Assembly (NCBI GenBank): GCA_964593905.1
Contig: CAZQLE010000004.1
Coordinates: 1-62,725 of the forward strand
Source of the DNA: CAZQLE01 sp964593905
Lineage (GTDB): Bacteria > Chloroflexota > Anaerolineae > Anaerolineales > Anaerolineaceae
Reading direction: 5' to 3'
Length of the DNA: 62,725 nt
A program made the translations under genes and the position numbers. The stretch's first letter is position 1. The number at the start of each line of letters is the position of its first letter. Shown here one piece after another: positions 16,891 to 26,031 of this stretch. The notes beneath the pieces are model-generated. The model did not search any database and had not been told where the DNA came from. It saw nothing but the letters and a program-made list of their open reading frames with translations.

Positions 16891-18057
16891 ATGACAAAAC
16901 AGTTGACCAAACAAAGCATTGGCATTGGTGTGGCAGGGACCGGTTTTATTGGCCCAGCCCATATTGAAGGATTGCGCCGCAATGGGATGCAAGTTCTGGG
17001 TCTGGTTGAGAGCTCACCCGAACTGGCGGCTTCAAAAGCCGCTGAACTGGGGATACCGCGCGCTTATGCATCGTTTGACGCCATGCTGGCCGATGCCGAT
17101 ATCGATGTGGTGCATCTGGCAACGCCCAATGTGCTGCACCATCCTCATGCAAAGGCGGCCTTGCTGGCCGGCAAGCATGTGATTTGCGAAAAACCGCTGG
17201 CAATGAGCTCGGCTGAATCGGCAGAGCTGGTGAAGCTGGCGGCCGAACTGGGCAAGGTGAATGCGGTTAACTTCAATATCCGCATGTACCCCATGGTTCA
17301 ACAGGCGCGCAGTATCGTGCAGAGTGGTGAACTCGGCGATCTGTTTATCCTGCAGGGTTCTTATTTGCAAGACTGGCTGCTGTTTCCAACCGATTGGAAC
17401 TGGCGGCTTGAGCCGGGTCTGGGCGGCTCGCTGCGGGCAGTCGGTGATATCGGCTCACACTGGCTGGATTTGACCACGTTTATCACCGGTTTGCGGGTTG
17501 AAGAAGTCTTTGCCGATTTTCAGACCTTTCACAAAACCCGGAAAAAACCGGCCCGCCCGGTTGAGACCTTTACGGGCAAGATGTTGCAGGCTTCAGACTA
17601 TGTGGACCAGCCAATTTCTACCGAAGATTATGCCAGCATCATGCTGCATTATGAAAACGGCGTGCGCGGCGTTTTGACGGTGGCGCAGATCTGTTCGGGG
17701 CGCAAAAACCGCCTGTTCTTTGAAATTAACGGATCAAAATCTTCACTGGCCTGGGATGGTGAGCGGCCCAATGAGCTTTGGATTGGACATCGCACTGAAC
17801 CCAACCAGATCCTGTTGAAAGACCCTTCACTGTTAACCCCCGAAGCGCGCCAGACCGCCTCTTACCCCGGTGGTCATGCCGAAGGTTTCCCGGATACTTT
17901 CAAACAACTTTCGCGAAAAGTGTATGACTATATTCTGGCCGGTGACTATACCCGCAAACCCGATTTTCCCACTTTTGCCGATGGACATTATGAAATGTTG
18001 TTGTGCGAAGCCATTGAAAAGAGCGCCAAACAGGGCCAGTGGGCAAAGGTTGCATAA
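16891..18057 (+). CDS. Gfo/Idh/MocA-family oxidoreductase (third copy)
   Basis: A 388-residue member, more distant from the other two. Rossmann motif GTGFIG at residues 16-21, EKPLAMS with Lys101-Pro102, and GDIGSHWLDLTTF with the catalytic His. The C-terminal half (DQPISTEDYASIMLHYENGVRGVLTVAQICSGRKN) is the usual beta-sheet domain. The frame is open from a TTG at 16861 inside the terminator; ATG 16891 with GGAG 6 nt before it is chosen. Followed after 41 nt by the isomerase gene. Confidence 0.93.
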   Translation: MTKQLTKQSIGIGVAGTGFIGPAHIEGLRRNGMQVLGLVESSPELAASKAAELGIPRAYASFDAMLADADIDVVHLATPNVLHHPHAKAALLAGKHVICEKPLAMSSAESAELVKLAAELGKVNAVNFNIRMYPMVQQARSIVQSGELGDLFILQGSYLQDWLLFPTDWNWRLEPGLGGSLRAVGDIGSHWLDLTTFITGLRVEEVFADFQTFHKTRKKPARPVETFTGKMLQASDYVDQPISTEDYASIMLHYENGVRGVLTVAQICSGRKNRLFFEINGSKSSLAWDGERPNELWIGHRTEPNQILLKDPSLLTPEARQTASYPGGHAEGFPDTFKQLSRKVYDYILAGDYTRKPDFPTFADGHYEMLLCEAIEKSAKQGQWAKVA

Positions 18058-18098
18058 ATTCATACGACACTTTTTGAAAATTCAAAAGGAGATGCTCC

Positions 18099-19013
18099 AT
18101 GAAACTCGGTTTCTTTACTGCCGCACTTCCCGGCAACACGCTCGAGCAGGCTGCAAAATGGGGTGCTGAGAGCGGTTTTGAGGCGATTGAAGTTGCCTGT
18201 TGGCCGCTTGAAAAGGCAACCCGCCGGTATGCCGGGGTGACCCATGTGGATGTGAACACTCTGGATAAGGCTGGCGCCAAAGCAATTCGCAAAATGCTCG
18301 ATGGTTATGGACTGACCCTGTCTTCATTGGGATATTACCCCAACCCGCTTCACCCCGATGCGGAGCACCGTGAAACGGTGATTGCTCACCTGAAAAAGGT
18401 GATCGAAGCGGCGGCGCTGCTTGAGGTGGGTGTTGTAGGCACTTTTGTTGGCAAAGATAAGAACAAGACCGTTCCACAAAATCTGGAAGATTACGCCAAA
18501 ATCTGGCCTCCGATTGTGAAATTTGCCAGAGAACGCGGGGTTAAAATTGCGATTGAAAACTGCCCGATGATCTTCTCTTATGACGAATGGCCGGGCGGCA
18601 ATAATCTGGCCAGCACCCCGGCCATCTGGCGCAAGATGTGGGAGATCATCCCCGAGGATAATTTTGGGTTGAACCTGGATCCCTCGCATTTGATCTTGCA
18701 AATGATCGATTATGAACGTGTGGTGCACGAATTTGCCAGCAAGATCTTCCACGTGCACGCCAAAGATCTGCATATTGACCACGAGGGGTTGTATAACAAC
18801 GGGGTGCTCTCGCAGGGAATGGGCTGGCAGGTGCCGCGTTTGCCCGGCCTGGGCGATATGCAGTGGAATAAATTCTTTGCTGCTTTGACCGCGGTGCGCT
18901 ATGACTATGTAGTCAGCATTGAGCATGAAGATCGCGCTTATGAGGGCGATGAACAGCTTGTGAAACGGGGCTTTTACATTGCCCGCGACCTGCTGCGCCC
19001 GTATATTCACTAA
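18099..19013 (+). CDS. Sugar phosphate isomerase/epimerase (xylose isomerase-like TIM barrel)
   Basis: A 304-residue AP-endonuclease-2/xylose-isomerase-like barrel. Metal-ligand segments can be seen: IAIENCPM, NLDPSHLIL, FHVHAKDL and VSIEHEDR. The family covers inosose dehydratase (IolE), tagatose and hexulose epimerases and unknown isomerases, so the exact reaction cannot be assigned. AAAGGAGATG precedes the ATG. Company of Gfo/Idh enzymes, DeoC and a ROK kinase recalls inositol or ketose pathways, but IolD and IolB are absent here. Confidence 0.9.
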   Translation: MKLGFFTAALPGNTLEQAAKWGAESGFEAIEVACWPLEKATRRYAGVTHVDVNTLDKAGAKAIRKMLDGYGLTLSSLGYYPNPLHPDAEHRETVIAHLKKVIEAAALLEVGVVGTFVGKDKNKTVPQNLEDYAKIWPPIVKFARERGVKIAIENCPMIFSYDEWPGGNNLASTPAIWRKMWEIIPEDNFGLNLDPSHLILQMIDYERVVHEFASKIFHVHAKDLHIDHEGLYNNGVLSQGMGWQVPRLPGLGDMQWNKFFAALTAVRYDYVVSIEHEDRAYEGDEQLVKRGFYIARDLLRPYIH

Positions 19014-19067
19014 TTGATCTGGCCTCCTCCTGATAAGGGGAGGTCATTTAATTTTCCAAAACAGGCT

Positions 19068-20036
19068 ATGAAAAAATACATTGGTTGTGATCTGGGGGGC
19101 ACGAATCTTCGTGCAGCGATCATCGATATCGAAACCGGCGCGGTGCTGCATCAGGCCAGCATTCCCACCCTGTCGCGTGAGGGGCATGATGCGGTGATGC
19201 GGCGCATGGCCGGGCTGTTTTTGCAGGTGATCGCAGATTCGGGCATTGCGAAGGAAGAAATCGGCGGAATCGGGATTGGTGCGCCGGGCGTGTTGGATCT
19301 GGAGCTGGGCGAGACTGTGTTTCTGCCCAACCTGCCGGGCACCTGGCCGCATGTTCCACTGGCGGGCACGATTCATACATTGACCGGTTTGCCGGTGGCT
19401 TTGCTGAATGATGTCCGTTCAATCACCTTTGGCGAGTGGGCTTTTGGGGCCGGCAAAGGGGTTGATACGGTGGCCGTGCTGGCGATAGGCACCGGGGTTG
19501 GCGGCGGATTGGTGATTAACGGGCAGCTTTACCTGGGGATTGGCGGAACAGGCGGTGAACTGGGGCACATGGTGATTGATTTTAATGGCCCGCGCTGCGG
19601 TTGCGGCAATTACGGCTGTCTGGAGGCATTTGCGTCGGGACCGGCGATTGCGGCAATGGGCATGAAAGCCGTGGCGCAGGGGTTGACCACCAGCCTGGGT
19701 GAACTGTGCGGTTACGACCTGAACCGCATTACCCCCGAGCTGATCGCCAGGGCGGCGGCGGCTGGAGATGCAATTGCCGGTGATATTTATGAGAAAGCGG
19801 GTTTTTACCTGGGCGTAGCGGCTTCGAGCCTGTGCGCGTCGGTTGGCCCGCGGCGGTTTATTATTGCCGGCGGCGTAGCCAGCGCCGGCCGGCTGTTGTT
19901 GGATCCGATGGAGCGCACCATGCGCGAGCGGGTCTCGGTAATGCCGGTGGAAAAGGTCGAAATTGTCCCGGCCACCCTGGGCGGTGACGCGGGGGTGATT
20001 GGCGCAGCTTTGTGGGCGCACAAGAACTTCGCGTAG
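19068..20036 (+). CDS. ROK-family sugar kinase
   Basis: A 322-residue ROK protein lacking the DNA-binding domain, hence a kinase, probably glucokinase-like. ATP/sugar motifs: CDLGGTNLRAAI near the start, GIGAPGVLD, LLNDVRSITFGEW, AIGTGVGGGLVINGQL, and the zinc block GHMVIDFNGPRCGCGNYGCLEAF. It phosphorylates a sugar that the importer or the dehydrogenases supply. The frame extends to 19014, but ATG 19068 (MKKYIGCDLGGTN) aligns with family starts and has a weak CAGG before it. A strong terminator follows. Confidence 0.93.
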   Translation: MKKYIGCDLGGTNLRAAIIDIETGAVLHQASIPTLSREGHDAVMRRMAGLFLQVIADSGIAKEEIGGIGIGAPGVLDLELGETVFLPNLPGTWPHVPLAGTIHTLTGLPVALLNDVRSITFGEWAFGAGKGVDTVAVLAIGTGVGGGLVINGQLYLGIGGTGGELGHMVIDFNGPRCGCGNYGCLEAFASGPAIAAMGMKAVAQGLTTSLGELCGYDLNRITPELIARAAAAGDAIAGDIYEKAGFYLGVAASSLCASVGPRRFIIAGGVASAGRLLLDPMERTMRERVSVMPVEKVEIVPATLGGDAGVIGAALWAHKNFA

Positions 20037-20059
20037 CCAGATGATTTTGCGAATGAAGG

Positions 20060-20092
20060 CTCCCGGCAGCGTTGACTGCCGGGAGTTTCTTT
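20060..20092 (+). terminator. Intrinsic terminator ending the sugar locus
   Basis: A 10-bp stem (CTCCCGGCAG with its complement, loop CGTTGA) followed by TTTCTTTA. It separates the plus-strand sugar operon from the convergent beta-propeller gene. Confidence 0.85.
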
Positions 20093-20162
20093 ATTTTGGG
20101 GAGTGTGCGCTGGCTTCAATCGGCTTTTCAATGGCCACGAAAACCACTGAAATGCAGCAGGG

Positions 20163-21449
20163 TTATTGCGCCGGTGCCCAATCGATGCTCAACAGGTCGT
20201 ACACCGCCTGGGGCAGGGGAATGTTGACCGGGTCGCCGCCGCCGGGGCGAATGCGGTAAAGCTGGCTGTCTAGCAGCGAGATATAAGCAACCCATTGACC
20301 ATCGGGCGACCAGACCGGCCTCCATTCAGAGCCTTCCCCATCGGTCAACTGGCACTGGTTTGTTCCATCCGGCTGCATTATGTACAGGTTGTAATTGTTC
20401 TGCCGGGCCGGGCTGCCCCGGTTGGATGAAAATACAATCCATTTTCCATCCGGCGACCAGGCAGGGTCAATTTCGATGGCAGGGTTCCGCGTCAGGCGGC
20501 GCACATCTGACCCGTCACGATTCATACGGTAAATATCGCTCGATCCATCGCGGTGCGATACAAACAGCACCTGGCTGCCATCTGGCGAAAAGGCGGGGTC
20601 GCCATCAAAAGCAGTGCTGCTGCTCAAGCGGTTTTGTGCGCCAGTTTCCAGCGCAAGGCTGAAGAGGTCGTGATTGGTGCCAAGCCACTGCTGAATCAGC
20701 AAATGCCCGCCGTCAGGCGACCAGGCGGGAGCGCGGGTCTCCAGGTCGCTCTTGAGCAGCGTGCGGGCTGGTTGTCCGTCAGGGCCGGTCAGCATTAAAT
20801 TCCAGGTTGACTCATTTTCAGGACGCGCGACGAAGGCAAGTTGCTGCCCGTCGGGTGACCAGGCCGGGTCGACAGAACCGGGAACGGCGCTTAATTCTGC
20901 GCGCATTTCTCCTTCAGGTGAGATCGACCAGATGCGGTACTGTTCGAGCCTTCCCTGAGGCTCGGGTAATTTCACGCTTACGGCCAGAACACCGTTGCGG
21001 AAGTTTGACTGAACAGGTTGATCGGGCAGCCCATTGCAGGCGCTGATCAAAGAGACCTGATACCAGTTGATCACCAATGTTACAAGCGCAGCGGCTGCAC
21101 CAAGCCCAACCACGGCCGCCGAACTCACGAGCATCCCCTTTGCCACTTCGGAGGCGGGCTTTCCTTTTTTGTGGCGGATGGCCCGGTTGATCAAAAAGAA
21201 GAGCAGCACCCCCAGCAGGTAAACGGCCAAAACAACAATCAACAGCGGCGAGGTGACCGAACCGATGATGCCCGCCAGAAAAGCCAGGCTGTATAACGAT
21301 CCGCACAGACCGGCGGTGCTGCCGCTGTTGAAATCGCACTGATTCGCGCTGCCGATCTGCCCGGTTATGGTAAAGATGACCAGCGGAAGCAAAATGAGAA
21401 AGACCAGAATTAGAATCACTGTCAGGTTGAGCGCAATTCCACGTTTCAT
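20163..21449 (-). CDS. Membrane protein with TolB-like beta-propeller (PD40 repeats)
   Basis: A 428-residue protein with three N-terminal hydrophobic segments (about residues 7-28, 42-83 and 98-120), then a long extracytoplasmic domain with at least five PD40 repeats: SPDGQQLAFVA, SPDGGHLLIQ, SPDGSQVLFVS, SPDGKWIVFSSN, SPDGQWVAYIS. These form a TolB/dipeptidyl-peptidase-like propeller, usually a protein-interaction surface. No peptidase domain follows, so no enzymatic role is proposed. Two ATGs at 21452 and 21449 are both possible; the frame upstream of them lacks a Shine-Dalgarno sequence. Confidence 0.82.
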   Translation of the reverse strand: MKRGIALNLTVILILVFLILLPLVIFTITGQIGSANQCDFNSGSTAGLCGSLYSLAFLAGIIGSVTSPLLIVVLAVYLLGVLLFFLINRAIRHKKGKPASEVAKGMLVSSAAVVGLGAAAALVTLVINWYQVSLISACNGLPDQPVQSNFRNGVLAVSVKLPEPQGRLEQYRIWSISPEGEMRAELSAVPGSVDPAWSPDGQQLAFVARPENESTWNLMLTGPDGQPARTLLKSDLETRAPAWSPDGGHLLIQQWLGTNHDLFSLALETGAQNRLSSSTAFDGDPAFSPDGSQVLFVSHRDGSSDIYRMNRDGSDVRRLTRNPAIEIDPAWSPDGKWIVFSSNRGSPARQNNYNLYIMQPDGTNQCQLTDGEGSEWRPVWSPDGQWVAYISLLDSQLYRIRPGGGDPVNIPLPQAVYDLLSIDWAPAQ

Positions 21450-21699
21450 CATACCCCCGCACGAACGATCCGGCCAAGGTAATAAGATAATAACACTCCG
21501 ATTATCGCATAGATGGAACCGGTTTTGCAACCCGTTTTTGGTTTTGTGGGGTGAAAATCCTCCTTTTCTTAAGTGCTACAATGGAATTTAAAGCACCAAT
21601 AATTCAACACTGGGATTGAAATTTTAATAGTTTGTTAGCGACCTGTTTGACTGGCACGTGAAGCGAATTTTTTGGACCGTACATCAAAAGGGAGGTGCT

Positions 21700-22314
21700 A
21701 TGAGAACAAACCGCTTTATCCTCATTGGGTTTTGTTGGTTTTTGCTCATGGGGTGTAATTTGCTATTTGGAAGCCCCGCAGACCAGGCAGAGGCCGGGCC
21801 TGTAGTTCAGCCCGACCTACCCACCCTCACCCCTTCTGGAAACACATTTTCGGGTGATGGGTTCTCGCTTCGCTACCCGGCGGACTGGAAACCGGTGAAT
21901 GAGATCTTTGGGCTGTCGCCCAGGGTGAGCCACAATTCTGAATTTGACGCCGATGAGGTGTTTAGCGTTGGCGAGCCGGGGGAGGGGAACGTAAAGATGG
22001 GCGCTTACTGCAAATTGCTTGCGCTGGATCTTGCCCCCGAAGTGCAGATGGAAGCTGCCATGACAAACGCTTATGCGGTTTTGGATGCATACCCTGACGC
22101 CGAGATTATGTTGAGAGAGATTCAGGTTAACGGACAAGCCGGCATTGAGAAAATCTACCGGCGGCCCTCCGGTGAACCCTGGTACCAGGTGCGCGATGTG
22201 TGGTTTCAGCGGGGGCAGCGCGTTTGGATTCTTTCTTGCTGGACCTACCCGGCTGCTTTTGAAACGGATGTGAATGATTTTGACATCCTGTTAAATAGTC
22301 TGTCCTTTCAGTAG
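21700..22314 (+). CDS. Lipoprotein with PsbP-like 'YPADW' domain
   Basis: A 204-residue predicted lipoprotein. The signal peptide MRTNRFILIGFCWFLLMGC ends in a lipobox (LLMGC). The mature part begins with a Pro/Thr linker, then SGDGFSLRYPADWKPV, a phrase shared by PsbP-like and DUF1795-type surface domains, and ends LNSLSFQ. GGGAGGTG precedes ATG 21700; the open frame from 21658 lacks support. Function unknown. It lies 177 nt before the hydrogenase operon and need not be related to it. Confidence 0.82.
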   Translation: MRTNRFILIGFCWFLLMGCNLLFGSPADQAEAGPVVQPDLPTLTPSGNTFSGDGFSLRYPADWKPVNEIFGLSPRVSHNSEFDADEVFSVGEPGEGNVKMGAYCKLLALDLAPEVQMEAAMTNAYAVLDAYPDAEIMLREIQVNGQAGIEKIYRRPSGEPWYQVRDVWFQRGQRVWILSCWTYPAAFETDVNDFDILLNSLSFQ

Positions 22315-22408
22315 AAGTTGGGGGTTAAACCAAAGTTGTGAAACCTGGGGATTAAAAATCAGGAGGTTTGTCATTCTGTGCTTGTATCATTGTTATGGTA
22401 CAATCGGT

Positions 22409-22431
22409 TATAATAGTGCGATATTTCACAA
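22409..22431 (+). promoter_or_regulatory. -10 box and Rex-like operator of the hydrogenase operon
   Basis: A perfect TATAAT (22409-22414) is followed at once by TAGTGCGATATTTCACAA (22414-22431), which matches the Rex consensus TTGTGAA-N4-TTCACAA at 15 of 18 positions when read with the common AT centre; the right half-site is perfect. No clean -35 is seen. Rex is the NADH/NAD+-sensing repressor of fermentative and hydrogenase genes. No rex gene lies in the window. Confidence 0.55.
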
Positions 22432-22491
22432 TCGATATTGTTGAATTATCGTTGTCGACAGCTCACGACACCTTATTTTTGGAGGATCAGA

Positions 22492-24012
22492 ATGGTACAA
22501 CTCACCATTGATGGGCGGACAATTGCGGTCGAAGCCGGGGTAACGGTTCTTAAGGCTGCACGAGAAGCCGGGATTCAGATCCCTACGCTGTGTGATCACC
22601 CGGCGGTAAAGCCGTATGGGAGCTGCCGCCTCTGTCTTGTCGAAATCAAAGGCGCACGCACATTGCAAACTTCCTGCACCCTGCCCGTTATGCAGGGAAT
22701 GGAGGTTTTGACATCCAGTCCGGCTGTTCTGACGGCGCGGAAATTTGTGCTTTCGATGTTGTTCAGTGAGCGCAATCATTTTTGCCCATTTTGTCAGGTG
22801 ACCGGCGGCGACTGTGAATTGCAAAATGCGGCTCTGACCGAAAAATTGGATCACTGGCCGATCCAGCCCAATTGGAATCCTTTCCCAGTGGATGCATCCA
22901 GCCCTTATATTTTGCTGGATCACAACCGCTGTATATTATGCCGCCGCTGTGCACGGGTTTGCAGTGAACTGGTAGGTGTTTTTACCCTGGATATGGAATG
23001 CCGCGGCAGTGATACCATGTTGTCGGCCGATATGGGCCACCCGCTGGGTGAAAGCTCTTGCATTTCCTGCGGCGCCTGTGTGCAGGTCTGCCCGACCGGC
23101 GCCCTGGTGGACCGTTTTAGCGCGTATCAGGGGAAACGATCGGACCTGACCGTCACCCGTTCGGTCTGTGCGGGCTGTGGGCTGGGCTGTGAGGTGGATG
23201 TTTTGACCCGCGATAACCGTCTGGTGCGGATTGAGGGGGTCTGGGAAAACGAGACAAATCATGGGGTTTTGTGCCAGGTGGGCCGCTGGGGCGCTGTCGC
23301 CGATCAACGCCAGCGTGTCACAACCCCCATGGTGCGCATCAACGGCAAGCTGGTCTCGGTGAGCCTGGACGAAGCGGTTGCGGCAGCGATCAAGATCTTC
23401 AAAGATCATACTGGCGCTGCGGCGATGGCTTCCATGCGGCTGCCGGTCGAAACGCTGGTTGCACTTTCGGGTTTGGCTTCGGGCGGGTTTAAGACCAGCA
23501 AGTTGAGCGGGCCGGGTGTAAAGGAAATTGCCCCATATGTGGGGTTGCAATTTGTTGAAGCAGATTCTGGTCAGGGCTGGCTGGTTGAAACCGATGTTCA
23601 CGGACCGGGTGGTAGCTCCAATTATGAAGTAAAAGCCGGTGCAAATACCCGTGCGGCCGACCGCCTGAAATTTGCTGCTGAACCATCGGCCGTGCCAGGT
23701 GCGGCTGCGCTGGTTTTGCTGGGCGATGACTGTTTCACCCCTGAATTGAAAGATCGTCTGACCGCATTTGACCAGTGGGTGGCTGCAGCTTCTTTTATGA
23801 GCCCTGAATTGGAAAGCGCCGCGGTGATTTTGCCGCTGGCAACCTGCCTGGAGCAGGAAGGCCATTACCTGAATATGGCCGGGAAACTGCAAAAGGCAAA
23901 CCCGGCCCTGGTTCCGCCAACCGGTGTGCTGGATAGCACAACCTGTGTTCATCAGATTGCTCTGGGTGTGGGCGTTGCTGAAGCCGGCGACTGGCGCAGC
24001 ATTCTGAGTTAA
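22492..24012 (+). CDS. hoxU: NuoG/HoxU-like iron-sulfur subunit with shortened molybdopterin-type domain
   Basis: A 506-residue electron-transfer subunit of an NAD(P)-linked hydrogenase. In order: a [2Fe-2S] ferredoxin domain (Cys34, Cys45, Cys48, Cys62), the His-Cys3 cluster (His96, Cys98, Cys101, Cys108), two [4Fe-4S] sites (Cys147/150/153/157 and Cys190/193/196/200), then a MopB-type N-terminal [4Fe-4S] motif (Cys226, Cys229, Cys233, Cys261) and a remnant molybdopterin fold ending in AAVILPLATCLEQEGHYLNMAGKLQ. HoxU proper stops near residue 240, so this is a NuoG-like version with a cut-down C-terminus. GGAGGA precedes ATG 22492. Confidence 0.88.
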   Translation: MVQLTIDGRTIAVEAGVTVLKAAREAGIQIPTLCDHPAVKPYGSCRLCLVEIKGARTLQTSCTLPVMQGMEVLTSSPAVLTARKFVLSMLFSERNHFCPFCQVTGGDCELQNAALTEKLDHWPIQPNWNPFPVDASSPYILLDHNRCILCRRCARVCSELVGVFTLDMECRGSDTMLSADMGHPLGESSCISCGACVQVCPTGALVDRFSAYQGKRSDLTVTRSVCAGCGLGCEVDVLTRDNRLVRIEGVWENETNHGVLCQVGRWGAVADQRQRVTTPMVRINGKLVSVSLDEAVAAAIKIFKDHTGAAAMASMRLPVETLVALSGLASGGFKTSKLSGPGVKEIAPYVGLQFVEADSGQGWLVETDVHGPGGSSNYEVKAGANTRAADRLKFAAEPSAVPGAAALVLLGDDCFTPELKDRLTAFDQWVAAASFMSPELESAAVILPLATCLEQEGHYLNMAGKLQKANPALVPPTGVLDSTTCVHQIALGVGVAEAGDWRSILS

Positions 24013-24046
24013 TGAAAATCAAACGCTTATTAGAATGGAGTCATTG

Positions 24047-24589
24047 ATGAGCAAACCCAAAGTTGCAACAGATTGGCTGGCAGGCTGCGCTGGCTGCCAC
24101 ATGTCCTTACTGGATATGGATGAGAGAATTATCCAACTGGCTCAGCTGGTTGATCTGCGGTCTTCCCCCATCACCGACCTGAAAGAACCGGATGAAAGCG
24201 GTGTGGCGGTGGGTGTTTTGGAGGGCGGTATCAATAATTCGACCAATGAAGAGGTTGCGCTCACCATGCGCAAGCGCTGCAAGACTCTGGTGGCCCTGGG
24301 TGACTGCGCCGTGTTTGGCGGTGTTCCGGCGCTGCGCAACCTGGCCGGCGCTGAAGCGGCTTTAAAACGTGCCTATATTGAGACCGAAAGCACAGATGCC
24401 GAGGGTAAGATCCCTTCTGACCCCGAACTGTGCAAACCGACCCGCGTTCGCGCGCTGCATGAGGTGGTCAGGGTCGATGTGTTTTTGCCGGGCTGCCCGC
24501 CTTCGGCGGACCAGATCTTCTATGTCTTGAGCGAACTGGCTCAAGGGCGCACACCCGAAATTAAAGGTGAAATGCTGCAATGGCATTAA
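24047..24589 (+). CDS. hoxY: [NiFe] hydrogenase small subunit, HoxY type
   Basis: A 180-residue small subunit carrying the proximal [4Fe-4S] cluster: Cys14/Cys17 (AGCAGC), Cys near ALGDCAVFGG, and PGCPPSADQ. The short length with no signal peptide and no extra cluster domain is typical of cytoplasmic group 3 hydrogenases. GGAG 6 nt upstream favours ATG 24047 over the ATG at 24035. It passes electrons from the NiFe site to the HoxU-like subunit. 11 nt separate it from hoxH. Confidence 0.94.
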   Translation: MSKPKVATDWLAGCAGCHMSLLDMDERIIQLAQLVDLRSSPITDLKEPDESGVAVGVLEGGINNSTNEEVALTMRKRCKTLVALGDCAVFGGVPALRNLAGAEAALKRAYIETESTDAEGKIPSDPELCKPTRVRALHEVVRVDVFLPGCPPSADQIFYVLSELAQGRTPEIKGEMLQWH

Positions 24590-24600
24590 GCGAGGGAACC

Positions 24601-26031
24601 ATGACCATGCAAAAGATTACAATTGAACCGGTAACCCGTATTGAAGGTCATGCAAAAGTGACCATTCATCTGGACGAACAGAAAAAAGTTCAGCACGCCT
24701 ATCTGCATGTCAATGAATTCCGCGGTTTTGAGAAATTTTGCGAGGGGCGGCTGGTGGATGAAATGCCGTCCATTACCCCGCGCATCTGCGGCATCTGCCC
24801 GGTGAGCCATCATCTGGCCGCGGCCAAGGCCGGTGACGTGGTTTTGGGCTGCCCGCCTCCGCGCCCGGCCACTTTGCTGCGCGATCTGATGCATATGGGG
24901 CAGATCATTCAGAGCCACGGGATGCACTTCTTTGAACTGGCCGGCCCCGATCTGCTGCTGGGCTTTGACGCAGACCCCACTGTGCGCAATGTGGTCGGGT
25001 TGATTGGCGCCGCACCCGAGTTGGCGATGAAGGCCGTGGGGCTGCGCAAATACGGGCAGAACATTATTCAAACCCTTGGCGGGCGCCGCATTCACCCGAA
25101 CTTTGCCCTTCCGGGCGGGGTGAACAAGGCCCTTGCGCCCGAAGAGCGCGAGCAGATTCTAGCGGGCATGAATGAAGCCATTGCCACAGTGCAGATCGGC
25201 CTGAAAATCATTCAGGACTGGGCCGAGAAAAACGCCGCCGATATTGCCAAATTTGCCGTGTTCAAGACCGGTTATATGAGCCTGGTAACCCCGGAAAATG
25301 GCCTGGAACTGTTTGATGGTGACATTCGCCTGGTGGACTCGGATGGAAAACAGCTTGAGAAATTCAGCGATCAAGACTATCTGACCTATATCGCCGAGCA
25401 TGTCGAAGATTGGTCTTATCTGAAATTCCCCTATTACAAGAAACAGGGTTGGCCGCAGGGTGTGTATCGGGTGGGTCCTTTGGGCCGCCTGAACGCGGTG
25501 GACCATCTTGACACGCCGCTGGCTCAGCAGGAGTTTGCGGCCTACCGCGCAATCCATCAGGGCCTGCCGGTTGAAAATACGCTGATGTATCACTACGCGC
25601 GTCTGATTGAGACCCTGTTCGCAGTGGAACGGGTGGGTGTGCTGCTGAATGACGCGGATATTATGAGCAAAGATATTCTCAATACGCACCGCAACCCGGT
25701 TGGCATGGGGGTGGGTGTTTTGGAGGCCCCGCGCGGCACCCTGATCCATCAGTACTGGGCAGATGAGAACCAGCAGCTTGAGCGCGTTAACATGATTGTG
25801 GCGACGGGGCACAACAACTGGGCGATGAGCGAAGCGGTTGACAGTGTGGCCAAGACCTATATCACCGGGCCTGAGATTAAAGAAGGCATGTTGAACCGGG
25901 TTGAGGCCGCGATTCGCGCCCACGACCCCTGCCTGTCTTGCTCGACCCATGCGGTGGGGCAGATGCCGCTCGAGATCGAAATGGTCGCAGCAGATGGCGA
26001 AGTGCTTCAGACAATACGGAGAGCGGTGTGA
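24601..26031 (+). CDS. hoxH: [NiFe] hydrogenase large subunit, HoxH type
   Basis: A 476-residue catalytic subunit. NiFe ligands are present: RICGICPVSH (Cys63, Cys66) and DPCLSCSTH (Cys444, Cys447). The sequence continues 26 residues beyond His450, the tail that the maturation protease removes. It oxidises H2 or makes it with NAD(P)(H) through the partner subunits. ATG 24601 follows GAGGGA; an upstream ATG at 24580 would overlap hoxY. The stop overlaps the protease start. Confidence 0.96.
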   Translation: MTMQKITIEPVTRIEGHAKVTIHLDEQKKVQHAYLHVNEFRGFEKFCEGRLVDEMPSITPRICGICPVSHHLAAAKAGDVVLGCPPPRPATLLRDLMHMGQIIQSHGMHFFELAGPDLLLGFDADPTVRNVVGLIGAAPELAMKAVGLRKYGQNIIQTLGGRRIHPNFALPGGVNKALAPEEREQILAGMNEAIATVQIGLKIIQDWAEKNAADIAKFAVFKTGYMSLVTPENGLELFDGDIRLVDSDGKQLEKFSDQDYLTYIAEHVEDWSYLKFPYYKKQGWPQGVYRVGPLGRLNAVDHLDTPLAQQEFAAYRAIHQGLPVENTLMYHYARLIETLFAVERVGVLLNDADIMSKDILNTHRNPVGMGVGVLEAPRGTLIHQYWADENQQLERVNMIVATGHNNWAMSEAVDSVAKTYITGPEIKEGMLNRVEAAIRAHDPCLSCSTHAVGQMPLEIEMVAADGEVLQTIRRAV

